A stretch of DNA of 10,354 nucleotides, from assembly GCA_030590525.1 (NCBI GenBank), contig JAUUYI010000045.1:1-10354 (forward strand), given 5' to 3'. This DNA is from Sedimenticola sp. Lineage in GTDB: Bacteria; Pseudomonadota; Gammaproteobacteria; Chromatiales; Chromatiaceae. Within the stretch, counting starts at the first letter, position 1. The number at the start of each line of letters is the position of its first letter. A model generated the notes under the pieces. The model saw nothing but the letters and a program-made list of their open reading frames with translations. It searched no databases and was not told where the DNA came from. The translations under genes and the position numbers were made by a program. Positions 1-5,869 of this stretch are shown here, in pieces.

Positions 1-18
1 CAAATCCTGACCAGTTTT

Positions 19-50
19 AAACCGGGTAAACCGGGGACAGACCACGGTTT
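19..50. repeat. Short direct repeat and hairpin at the window edge
   Basis: AAACCGGG occurs twice (19-26 and 28-35). AAACCG at 28-33 can pair with CGGTTT at 45-50 around an 11-nt loop. I see no reading frame here. The text resembles small interspersed hairpins found near IS200-like/REP transposases in gammaproteobacteria, but that is from memory and untested. The element may continue beyond the left edge. Confidence 0.35.
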
Positions 51-70
51 ATACTTTGTCACTTCGCACT

Positions 71-148
71 GTTGGTTGGGCTGAGCCTGCGAAGGGACTG
101 GTACCGAACTGGTAAATTGTTGGGCTTCGCAGGCTCAGCCCAACCTAC
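71..148. repeat. Head-to-head pair of REP-like units (TTGGGCT family)
   Basis: Two 21-bp arms, 74-94 and 125-145, are perfect reverse complements. The right unit is a complete hairpin read on the minus strand: foot GTAG (CTAC at 145-148 on the plus strand), 8-bp stem GTTGGGCT/AGCCCAAC (119-126 with 137-144) and a 10-nt loop. The left unit has the foot altered to GTTG (71-74), and its hairpin breaks off after position 94, so it looks decayed. Known REP units have a GTAG foot beside a hairpin, are often paired in opposite orientation and are mobilised by Y1-type RAYT transposases. Membership of that class is inferred from the shape. No transposase is present here. Confidence 0.7.
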
Positions 149-198
149 AAATTTTGCATTCTTGACCTTTGTATAATCTGACAAACTAGAACTAAAGC

Positions 199-246
199 CG
201 AGAGGTTTACAAATCCCCTATCGGGGACTCTAAACCCGGGTTCTCG
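199..246. other. Compound stem-loop in the proA upstream region
   Basis: Three nested complementary segments are visible: CGAGA (199-203) with TCTCG (242-246), GGTTTA (204-209) with TAAACC (231-236), and TCCCC (214-218) with GGGGA (223-227), closing a 4-nt loop. Internal loops and bulges of 3-5 nt separate the helices. No T-run follows, so it is not an obvious intrinsic terminator. It could be a leader structure for proA or another small repeat; neither is shown. Confidence 0.4.
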
Positions 247-266
247 CTCCTGGGTCCAGCTTTTAT

Positions 267-307
267 CCTCGGTCCTGTCTTTCCTTGGTCCTCCGTCCTT
301 GGTCCTG
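267..307 (+). repeat. Pyrimidine-rich imperfect tandem repeat CCTYGGTCCT
   Basis: CCTCGGTCCT starts at 267 and CCTTGGTCCT starts at 283 and 297, giving spacings of 16 and 14 bp within a C/T-rich stretch. The repeat lies 70-110 bp upstream of the chosen proA start. It looks like a small degenerate tandem array. No role can be read from it. Confidence 0.5.
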
Positions 308-376
308 CCTTTATCCCAGTACCTGCTTTTTGCTAAGCTACATGGTTCCACGAACTCATTGGATCCAAAGAATACC

Positions 377-1648
377 ATGCCCGATCAGATCAAAGATATC
401 GACAGCTACATGCAAGCGGTGGGGGCGAATGCCCGTGCCGCTTCGCGGCTGCTGGCCAGTGCCAGTACCAGGGTGAAGAATGAGGCGCTGCAGGCTATTA
501 CGGGCGATCTGGACCGTGGCCGCAGGGAGCTGATGGAGGAAAACCGGAAAGACCTGGAGGCAGGCACTGAGAAAGGGCTGGATGCCGCTCTGCTGGACCG
601 GCTGGAACTGACAGAGGCACGTATCAACAGTATGATCGAAGGGCTACGGCAGATCACCGCCCTGCCTGACCCGATCGGGGAGATTTTTGATCTGAAGTTT
701 CGCCCCACCGGCATTCAGGTGGGGCGTATGCGGGTACCCCTGGGGGTGGTGGGGATTATCTACGAATCCCGCCCCAATGTTACCGCCGATGCCGCCGCCC
801 TGTGCCTGAAGTCGGGTAATGCCAGCGTGTTGCGTGGCGGCTCTGAGGCATTCCACTCCAACCAGGCAATCGCCGGCAGTATCCAACGGGGGTTGGAGAA
901 GGCGGGCCTGCCCGGCGATGCAGTGCAGGTGATCGCCACACGCGACCGGGCAACCGTGGGCGCCATGATCACCATGCCGGAGTATGTGGATGTCATCATC
1001 CCCCGGGGTGGAAAGGGGCTGATCGAACGCATCTCCCAGGATGCGCGGGTACCGGTGATCAAGCATCTGGACGGCATCTGTCACGTCTACATCGATGATC
1101 AGGCGGACATCGGCAAGGCCTTCGACATTGCCATCAACTCCAAGACCCAGCGCTATGGTACCTGCAACACCATGGAGACCCTGCTGGTGGCAGAAGGAGT
1201 AGCCGAGGAGATCCTGCCGATGCTTGCCACCGCCTATCTGGAAAAAGGGCTGGAACTCCGTGGCTGTGCCCGCAGCTGCGAGATCCTCGCGGGTTGCCAG
1301 CCCGCCACCGAAGCAGACTGGGATACCGAGTATCTGGGTCCCATCCTAGCCATCCGGGTGGTGGCAGACCTGAAGAGTGCCATCGATCACATTAACACCC
1401 ACAGCTCCCAGCACACGGACAGTATCGTGACCGAAAACTACACCCGTGCCCGCCGTTTCCTGTCGGAGGTGGACTCCGCCTCGGTGATGGTCAATGCATC
1501 CACCCGTTTCGCTGACGGTTTCGAATATGGCCTGGGCGCAGAGATCGGCATCTCCACCGACAAATTCCACGCCCGTGGCCCGGTAGGCCTGGAGGGACTC
1601 ACCTCGGTGAAATTCATCGTGCTGGGAGATGGGCACATAAGGAGATAG
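377..1648 (+). CDS. proA: Glutamate-5-semialdehyde dehydrogenase (gamma-glutamyl phosphate reductase)
   Basis: ProA reduces gamma-glutamyl phosphate with NADPH to glutamate-5-semialdehyde, the second step of proline synthesis from glutamate, in the cytoplasm. The 423-residue product has the aldehyde dehydrogenase-like fold signatures: the [20 protein letters not shown] segment of the nucleotide-binding half, RGGSEA, the [11 protein letters not shown] strand, and the catalytic cysteine in [11 protein letters not shown] (Cys263). It ends with [11 protein letters not shown], the usual ProA end. The frame is open to an ATG at 299, but ATG 377 ([13 protein letters not shown]) matches the family length of about 415-425 residues, so I chose it; no strong Shine-Dalgarno precedes it. 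proB is not in the window, as in Pseudomonas-type genomes where proA pairs with nadD. The stop codon lies inside an 8-bp repeat that flanks the downstream insertion. Confidence 0.96.
   Translation: MPDQIKDIDSYMQAVGANARAASRLLASASTRVKNEALQAITGDLDRGRRELMEENRKDLEAGTEKGLDAALLDRLELTEARINSMIEGLRQITALPDPIGEIFDLKFRPTGIQVGRMRVPLGVVGIIYESRPNVTADAAALCLKSGNASVLRGGSEAFHSNQAIAGSIQRGLEKAGLPGDAVQVIATRDRATVGAMITMPEYVDVIIPRGGKGLIERISQDARVPVIKHLDGICHVYIDDQADIGKAFDIAINSKTQRYGTCNTMETLLVAEGVAEEILPMLATAYLEKGLELRGCARSCEILAGCQPATEADWDTEYLGPILAIRVVADLKSAIDHINTHSSQHTDSIVTENYTRARRFLSEVDSASVMVNASTRFADGFEYGLGAEIGISTDKFHARGPVGLEGLTSVKFIVLGDGHIRR
1641..1648. repeat. Left copy of 8-bp target-site duplication
   Basis: GGAGATAG includes the last bases of proA and its TAG stop, and abuts the left inverted repeat of the element. 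It is identical to the copy at 1728-1735. Confidence 0.75.
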
Positions 1649-1727
1649 GTAGCTATTCAGCCCTTTCCATGGTCGTCACCGATATCGGCGACTCAGTGCC
1701 AAATCCCAAAGCATGCTGAATAGTTAC
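1649..1727. mobile_element. 79-bp MITE-like element with 12-bp terminal inverted repeats
   Basis: The left end GTAGCTATTCAG (1649-1660) and the right end CTGAATAGTTAC (1716-1727) are reverse complements at 11 of 12 positions. Read inward from the right, the end is GTAACTATTCAG. The element is bounded exactly by GGAGATAG on both sides (1641-1648 and 1728-1735), as expected of an 8-bp target-site duplication. It has no coding capacity; a perfect 10-bp palindrome CCGATATCGG lies inside at 1679-1688. Eight-bp duplications and GTAA-type ends are features of IS66-family elements, so a derivative mobilised in trans by such a transposase is a reasonable but untested guess. Confidence 0.8.
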
Positions 1728-1735
1728 GGAGATAG
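1728..1735 (+). promoter_or_regulatory. Right copy of the 8-bp duplication, serving as the nadD ribosome binding site
   Basis: The second GGAGATAG sits directly before the nadD ATG at 1736 and supplies its Shine-Dalgarno GGAG at a short but usable spacing. If the element were removed with one repeat copy, the junction would read AAGGAGATAGATG, with the proA stop immediately followed by the nadD start. The insertion has therefore separated two abutting genes while keeping a ribosome binding site for the second. Confidence 0.65.
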
Positions 1736-2347
1736 ATGCTAGGCATTCTCGGAGGTACCTTCGACCCTATCCATTATGGTCACCTGCGTCCCGCCCTCGA
1801 CGTTCAGCAGGCGCTGAGGCTGGATCAGATCCGGCTGATCCCGCTGCGGCACCCCCCCCACCGGGAATCACCGGTCACCCTGCCGGGACAACGGCTGGCC
1901 ATGATTCAAGCCGCGGTCCGGGGCACACCCGCCTTCAACGTGGATGAACGGGAACTGAATCGCAGCGGCAAATCCTATACCCTGGACACCCTGCGCTCCC
2001 TGCGAGAAGAGCTGGGCACAGAGACACCGCTCTGCCTGCTGATCGGAAGTGACGCCTTCCGCGGCTTCCCAAACTGGCATAGACCAGGGGAGATCCTGAA
2101 ACTGGCGCACCTGGTGGTGATGCGACGCCCGGGCGATGCGTACCCCGGACTCTACCCGGAGCGGATAACAGCCGACCGGGAGGTGCTCCACACCCATCCC
2201 GGCGGGCATATCCTCTATCAACAGGTCACCCAGCTGGGGATCTCCTCCACCCGTATTCGGGGCCTGCTGAAAGCGGGACTGGACCCCCGCTTCCTGCTCC
2301 CGGACTCTGTGCTGTCGATCATTCGGAGGGAGCGGCTCTACCGTTAA
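1736..2347 (+). CDS. nadD: Nicotinate-nucleotide adenylyltransferase
   Basis: NadD transfers AMP from ATP to nicotinate mononucleotide, giving deamido-NAD in the cytoplasmic NAD pathway. The 203-residue protein begins with GILGGTFDPIHYGH; residues 13-16 (HYGH) form the HxGH nucleotidyl-transfer motif, and the second signature ISSTRIR lies at 169-175. Other family segments are LIPLRHPPHR, KSYTLDTL and LLIGSDAF. Length is normal for the family. ATG 1736 puts the GTFDP motif at its usual distance from the N-terminus and has GGAG just upstream. The gene probably shares transcription with proA, but an 87-bp spacer occupied by the MITE-like element now separates them. rsfS follows 72 bp later. Confidence 0.97.
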   Translation: MLGILGGTFDPIHYGHLRPALDVQQALRLDQIRLIPLRHPPHRESPVTLPGQRLAMIQAAVRGTPAFNVDERELNRSGKSYTLDTLRSLREELGTETPLCLLIGSDAFRGFPNWHRPGEILKLAHLVVMRRPGDAYPGLYPERITADREVLHTHPGGHILYQQVTQLGISSTRIRGLLKAGLDPRFLLPDSVLSIIRRERLYR

Positions 2348-2419
2348 GGCCTCAAAAAACTGGGGCAGGCAGCCTGATTCAGCTAAAATCCCTACCTTGA
2401 GATCCAATCAGGAAACATT

Positions 2420-2785
2420 ATGCAGGTAGAAGAACTCCGTGAACTGGTCGTGAGAGTGCTGAACGACATGAAGGCACAAAACATCAAAGTACTTGATGTC
2501 CGAGGACAGACCAGTATCACCGACATCATGATCATCGCCAGCGGCACCTCCAGCCGGCACGTAAAATCGATCGCCGAGGCGGTTGCCTTTCAGGCCAAAG
2601 ATGCGGGTGAGCAGCAACTGGGCAGTGAAGGGCTGGAACAGGGCGAATGGGCACTGATCGACCTCAATGGCGTCGTGCTGCACGTCATGCAGCCCAAGGT
2701 GCGCGATTTTTACCAGCTCGAGCGACTGTGGGACATGCCGGCCCCGAAGGAGACTCCACAGTCATCCGGGGAGACCGTTCCGTAG
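2420..2785 (+). CDS. rsfS: Ribosomal silencing factor RsfS
   Basis: RsfS (YbeB/Iojap family) binds protein uL14 of the 50S subunit and prevents joining with 30S, lowering translation in stationary phase or starvation. The 121-residue protein carries the family pattern: KVLDVRGQTSITDIMIIASG near residues 23-42, SSRHVKSIAEAV, and GEWALIDLNGVVLHVM followed by RDFYQLERLWDMP. A good Shine-Dalgarno (CAGGAAA, 2409-2415) supports ATG 2420. The order nadD-rsfS is the common bacterial one. The usual next gene, rlmH, is here displaced by about 1.6 kb of minus-strand genes. The 14 residues after WDMP are polar and variable, as is usual. Confidence 0.96.
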   Translation: MQVEELRELVVRVLNDMKAQNIKVLDVRGQTSITDIMIIASGTSSRHVKSIAEAVAFQAKDAGEQQLGSEGLEQGEWALIDLNGVVLHVMQPKVRDFYQLERLWDMPAPKETPQSSGETVP

Positions 2786-2810
2786 GCTCAGCATGGGAAT
2801 AGAGAGATAA

Positions 2811-2839
2811 CCTGCAGCAACTGCCGAATCAGCTGCAGG
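2811..2839. terminator. Possible bidirectional terminator between convergent genes
   Basis: CCTGCAGC (2811-2818) and GCTGCAGG (2832-2839) form a perfect 8-bp stem with a 13-nt loop. It lies in the 56-bp gap between the stop codons of rsfS and the convergent lipoprotein gene. No clear T-run follows on either strand; on the minus strand a weak pyrimidine stretch (TTATCTCTCTAT) does. Position supports termination, sequence only partly. Confidence 0.35.
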
Positions 2840-2841
2840 CA

Positions 2842-3504
2842 TCAGAATGGCCACAGCGACCATTCGGCCTCCAACTCTGCCCGACACCCTTTCAGCTGAC
2901 CTGCATAACGATCCGAGTTGCGCTCCACCTTACGGGCCACCGATTTCAGCCAGCCCTTGCTCGCATAACTCTTGCGTTTGAACCCTCCGTGCCCCTCGTG
3001 ATAGGCCAGGTACTGGTTGTAGCTATCCCATTTCGAGACACCGAGCATGCGCTGGGTCATGTTGGTATACCAGCCAACAAAATCCACAGCATCGTCGAAG
3101 TCATCCCGGTCTGCACCACTATTCCCTGTTTTCTCCATATACCAGTCCCAAGTGCCATCCTTGGCTTGCGCGTACCCATAGGCGGAGGATGGGCGGGTCC
3201 AGGGGATAAATCCGAGCAGGGTGCGCCGGGGTGGCTGGGCATCGTCCCGAAACGAGGACTCCTGCCGAATGATTGCCATCTGCACCTGGATGGGTGTCCC
3301 CCAGCGCTTCTCGGATGCGCGCGCGTCCTGGTACCAGCCATCCTTCTCCCGGAAAATCTCGCAGAGGTTATCGATCCTGTTCGGTGGCGTGGTGGCGCAG
3401 CTGACAATAATCAGGCCGCTTCCAATGGCGCAGAGCAGCACAACCAGGAGGCGATGCAGCCGCCCGCGAGTACGATAGTTGGCACGCTTGGAACGACGTC
3501 TCAT
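2842..3504 (-). CDS. Lytic transglycosylase (SLT-fold) lipoprotein
   Basis: Predicted to cleave the MurNAc-GlcNAc bond of peptidoglycan, forming the 1,6-anhydro product. The 220-residue protein has a very basic N-terminus, a hydrophobic stretch (about 19-34) and a lipobox IVSC with the lipidated cysteine at 36. Position +2 is Ala, which favours the outer membrane. The SLT core follows: IIRQESSF with catalytic Glu82, AYGYAQ (108-113) and YLAYHEGHGGF (165-175). A proline/arginine-rich insert (about 91-106) lies between the first two motifs. It is the second gene of a minus-strand pair, 37 nt after the protease stop. ATG 3504 has no clear Shine-Dalgarno; an 8-codon mini-frame (MKVVAMNR, 3527-3501) ends in a TGA overlapping this ATG, so coupled reinitiation is possible. 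The exact transglycosylase subfamily is not identified. Confidence 0.85.
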   Translation of the reverse strand: MRRRSKRANYRTRGRLHRLLVVLLCAIGSGLIIVSCATTPPNRIDNLCEIFREKDGWYQDARASEKRWGTPIQVQMAIIRQESSFRDDAQPPRRTLLGFIPWTRPSSAYGYAQAKDGTWDWYMEKTGNSGADRDDFDDAVDFVGWYTNMTQRMLGVSKWDSYNQYLAYHEGHGGFKRKSYASKGWLKSVARKVERNSDRYAGQLKGCRAELEAEWSLWPF

Positions 3505-3541
3505 CGATTCATTGCAACTACTTTCATATTCAGATACGGCA

Positions 3542-4270
3542 TCACTCCAGATCCTGATCGCCCAGAATCAGGCGGTTACCCGCGTCATCCAGCGTCATTT
3601 GAAAGCGTCTCAGGACACTCATACCAAGCAGTGGATTATCTCCCAGTAGACTATCTGCTATAAAGGCCACCGTCACCTCTTCGATCCGCCTGCCGCCTAT
3701 AGTCAAGGCCGGGAGCACACCTACCCAGGCCCTGACCTCCCCTTTCGCCGTCTGCAGCTTGCGCTCCTCCCGCACTCCCTCTTCGATTCCCAGCAGCTGA
3801 ATCATAGATTCGGGCAGAACCACGAACGAAGCCCCCGTATCCACCATCAGCTCGGCCTGCAGCTCCCTTCCATCCTCTCCCGAGAGAAGAACCGATACCA
3901 GGTGATGATTCCCTTTACGTCGTGTATCCACCACGATCCGGTCCAGCAGCGGTGGTGGCAAATCTTTCCCATGACTGAGGATGACCACCCGTTCGGTACC
4001 ACCTGCCGGGTTCTCGATCAACACGTGATTGACACCATACAGCAGGCTGCGGAGCCTGGCAGCGGAGTCACCTTGCACCAACCCCACTGCCGGCATGTCG
4101 AGCAGTTTCTCCTGACCTGAGAGGGTAAACCCCTCCTCCTCCGCCATCTGCTCCAACTGCATACTCAAACCCCCGGCCATGGCCCCGCCATGCGCCAGGT
4201 GCAGTACACAGAAAAGCAACGAAAAACCAACCTGTCTCAGCAGAGGTAAGGAGGTATACATAGCATCCAT
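3542..4270 (-). CDS. Periplasmic retropepsin-like aspartic protease with STN-like N-terminal region
   Basis: The 242-residue protein has a hydrophobic N-terminal segment (about 8-33) compatible with a signal peptide. Its C-terminal half is a clan AA retropepsin-like domain: ELMVDTGASFVVLPESM with the catalytic D-T-G at 144-146, then LLGMSVLRRFQMTLDD (about 214-229), the family's second signature. Such proteins are single-lobed, so an active enzyme would need a dimer. Residues about 37-100 (LEQMAEEEGFTLSG ... ARLRSLLYGVNHVLIE ... RVVILS) have the helix-strand pattern of the STN domain found at the N-terminus of secretins and TonB receptors; this part is inferred by eye. ATG 4270 is the longest start; ATG 4261 (residue 4) is also possible. 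It heads a two-gene unit with the transglycosylase, suggesting an envelope role. Substrate unknown. Confidence 0.8.
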   Translation of the reverse strand: MDAMYTSLPLLRQVGFSLLFCVLHLAHGGAMAGGLSMQLEQMAEEEGFTLSGQEKLLDMPAVGLVQGDSAARLRSLLYGVNHVLIENPAGGTERVVILSHGKDLPPPLLDRIVVDTRRKGNHHLVSVLLSGEDGRELQAELMVDTGASFVVLPESMIQLLGIEEGVREERKLQTAKGEVRAWVGVLPALTIGGRRIEEVTVAFIADSLLGDNPLLGMSVLRRFQMTLDDAGNRLILGDQDLE

Positions 4271-4291
4271 TCAACAATGAAACCGACGAAA

Positions 4292-4321
4292 AGTATAGTC
4301 AACCCGAAAGCGGGCTGTCAG
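4292..4321 (-). promoter_or_regulatory. Candidate sigma-70 promoter for the protease-transglycosylase pair
   Basis: On the minus strand, CTGACA (4321-4316) and TATACT (4297-4292) each match consensus at five of six positions and are 18 bp apart. Initiation would be near 4285, about 15 nt before ATG 4270 or 24 nt before ATG 4261. This is the best promoter-like pair I found by eye. Confidence 0.5.
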
Positions 4322-4325
4322 CCCG
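4311..4325. promoter_or_regulatory. Palindrome CGGGCTGTCAGCCCG over the -35 element
   Basis: A perfect inverted repeat of two 7-bp arms around a single central base. Its centre coincides with the -35 hexamer of the candidate minus-strand promoter, and it lies 57 bp upstream of rlmH on the other strand. It could be an operator or a simple hairpin. CCCG at 4303-4306 could also pair with CGGG at 4311-4314. Confidence 0.45.
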
Positions 4326-4381
4326 GATAGAGCAAGCAACATGGAATTTCCAGACCCACATCATCTACAATCCCCAACAGT

Positions 4382-4855
4382 ATGAATATTCATCTGATCT
4401 CTGTTGGGAACCGGATGCCACACTGGGTGGACGAGGGATACCGGGAGTACGCCAGACGGATGCCCGGCGAATGCAGCCTCAAGCTGGTAGAGATCCCACC
4501 AGGACATCGCGGCAAAAGCGCTGATATCGCCCGCACCTTGAAGATCGAGGGTGAGCGTATACTCAAGGCCGTCCCAAAAGGGTGCCTGATGCTGGCACTC
4601 GATGTTAAAGGCAAGTCCTGGAGTACAGAACAGCTCTCTGAGCAGATGGCAAGGTGGATGGTGGATGGCCGGGATCTGGCGCTGCTGATTGGTGGCCCGG
4701 AAGGCCTCTCTGCGCCTTGCCTGCAACGGGCGGATGGCCACTGGTCCCTCTCTCCATTGACACTGCCCCACCCCCTGGTGCGTGTGCTGCTGGCAGAACA
4801 GATCTACCGGGCCTGGAGCATCCTCCGTCATCACCCTTATCACCGGGCCGGATAG
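4382..4855 (+). CDS. rlmH: 23S rRNA (pseudouridine1915-N3)-methyltransferase
   Basis: RlmH is a SPOUT-class (alpha/beta knot) dimer that methylates N3 of pseudouridine 1915 in helix 69 of 23S rRNA, on assembled 70S ribosomes, using S-adenosylmethionine. The 157-residue length matches the family (about 155). The knot and SAM-site motifs are clear: LLIGGPEGL (101-109) and the C-terminal stretch 122-145 containing [15 protein letters not shown], then HHPYHR at the end. ATG 4382 gives the expected [13 protein letters not shown] start; no good Shine-Dalgarno is visible. In many bacteria rlmH directly follows rsfS; here a minus-strand pair lies between, so rlmH needs its own promoter or read-through. 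TCAACA (4271-4276) and TATAGT (4294-4299), 17 bp apart, are a weak candidate. Confidence 0.97.
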   Translation: MNIHLISVGNRMPHWVDEGYREYARRMPGECSLKLVEIPPGHRGKSADIARTLKIEGERILKAVPKGCLMLALDVKGKSWSTEQLSEQMARWMVDGRDLALLIGGPEGLSAPCLQRADGHWSLSPLTLPHPLVRVLLAEQIYRAWSILRHHPYHRAG

Positions 4856-4982
4856 AGAAATGGCAACGGGATCCTGTCATTGCAACTCAAGTTTCAGGGT
4901 TCATTACTGCTTGATTTTGTTATTCCCTGATTTGTGGCCGCGTAACGGCGTGGGATGCTTCTCAATAACCCTGGAAAAATGG

Positions 4983-5063
4983 GTAGGGTGGATCAAGGAG
5001 CGTAGCGACGGATCCACCAACACTCCATAGCCTGGTGGATCCGCTCCGCTTGATCCACCCTAC
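4983..5063. repeat. Head-to-head pair of REP-like units (GGTGGATC family)
   Basis: Two hairpin units face each other. The left (4983-5018) has foot GTAG and stem GGTGGATC (4987-4994) with GATCCACC (5011-5018), loop 16 nt. The right, read on the minus strand (5063-5034), has the same foot and the same stem (5052-5059 with 5034-5041), loop 10 nt. The outer 15 bp of the pair (4982-4996 and 5050-5064) are perfect reverse complements, so the whole can also fold as one long hairpin. It lies in the 291-bp rlmH-maf gap; the flanks (4856-4981 and 5065-5146) hold no gene I can support. This is the architecture of paired REP elements. As a strong hairpin it might also affect transcript ends; no T-run follows directly. 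Confidence 0.75.
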
Positions 5064-5073
5064 CTTTAGATTC

Positions 5074-5101
5074 TTGCCTGGCCTTAACATTTTTTTATAT
5101 C
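5074..5101 (+). promoter_or_regulatory. Weak candidate promoter for maf
   Basis: TTGCCT (5074-5079) and TATATC (5096-5101) each match consensus at four of six positions with a 16-bp spacer containing a T-run. They lie just after the REP pair and 46 bp before the maf start. Position is suitable; sequence support is modest. Confidence 0.3.
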
Positions 5102-5146
5102 AGGCGGCTGGAGAGGGATCGGAGATGATAGACTGATTCCTCGTCT

Positions 5147-5743
5147 ATGCTATTGGTGGGCCAGTTGGGTAACGGAAACGAAATCGTTCTCGCCTCCCTT
5201 TCACCCCGGCGGCGCGAGTTGCTGCAGCAGATTGGCGTCCAGTACCGGCAGATACCGGTAAAAGTGGACGAGGTGCCAAGACCGGGGGAAGCCGCTGCAG
5301 AGTATGTGATCCGGCTGGCACTTTTAAAGGCCACTGTCGGCAGACGGACGGAGGGTCCCGACGCACCGGTGCTGGCCGCCGATACGGCGGTGGTGCTCGG
5401 AGGTAAGATTCTGGGTAAACCCCGGGACCAGACCCAGGCACTGGAAATGATGCAGCAGCTCTCGGGACGCACACACGAGGTCCTTACCGGCATAGCCCTG
5501 GATTACGGACAACAGGCATGCCGGCTCAACGTAAGCCGAGTCAGTTTCAGGCGAATCACACGACAAGAGGCGATTGCCTACTGGTTGAGTGGCGAGCCGG
5601 CGGACAAAGCAGGGGGTTACGCCATCCAGGGACGTGGGGCGCTGTTCATATCACACCTGGAGGGAAGCTACTCCGGGGTAATGGGCCTGCCCCTGTTCGA
5701 GACGGCGGAACTGCTGAGGGATGCCGGCGTCAAACTGCTTTAG
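5147..5743 (+). CDS. maf: Maf-like nucleoside triphosphate pyrophosphatase (YhdE type)
   Basis: Maf proteins hydrolyse NTPs to NMP and pyrophosphate in the cytoplasm; the YhdE group prefers dTTP, UTP and related pyrimidine nucleotides. The 198-residue product shows the family motifs: [14 protein letters not shown] (13-26, phosphate-binding loop), [18 protein letters not shown] (75-92, with Asp79 as probable catalytic base), [11 protein letters not shown] and [15 protein letters not shown] followed by [14 protein letters not shown]. Placement directly before rng and yhdP is the same as in E. coli, where yhdE-rng-yhdP are neighbours, which favours the YhdE group over the YceF group. ATG 5147 adds about ten residues before the usual start of the fold and has no well-placed Shine-Dalgarno (a GGAG lies too far upstream), so a nearby GTG or TTG start is possible. 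Confidence 0.94.
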   Translation: MLLVGQLGNGNEIVLASLSPRRRELLQQIGVQYRQIPVKVDEVPRPGEAAAEYVIRLALLKATVGRRTEGPDAPVLAADTAVVLGGKILGKPRDQTQALEMMQQLSGRTHEVLTGIALDYGQQACRLNVSRVSFRRITRQEAIAYWLSGEPADKAGGYAIQGRGALFISHLEGSYSGVMGLPLFETAELLRDAGVKLL

Positions 5744-5869
5744 TGATACCTTATTCAGTGTCCAACTGATTGACGGCATGCAACTATATTCGTGAAGCAA
5801 GGGAGCAGATTGCCCATCCTGGCCAGTGAATATCAAACTCTAACCACCTTAAATAATTACAAAGAAATT

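Noticed and set aside
162..177. TTGACC followed by a perfect TATAAT as a proA promoter
   Set aside because: The hexamers are only 4 bp apart, and no acceptable -35 lies 16-18 bp upstream of TATAAT. The TG before it is one base out of register for an extended -10. It could still be a weak -10, but I would not annotate it.
644..1084. Minus-strand open frame inside proA
   Set aside because: Fully antisense to a confidently identified ProA; composition is that of a shadow frame.
2989..3663. Plus-strand open frame of 224 codons
   Set aside because: It lies opposite the transglycosylase and the end of the protease gene, whose motifs are clear, and its translation shows no family pattern.
5770..5790. 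TTGACG and TATATT upstream of rng as a promoter
   Set aside because: The spacing is only 9 bp, and alternative hexamers at proper spacing match poorly.
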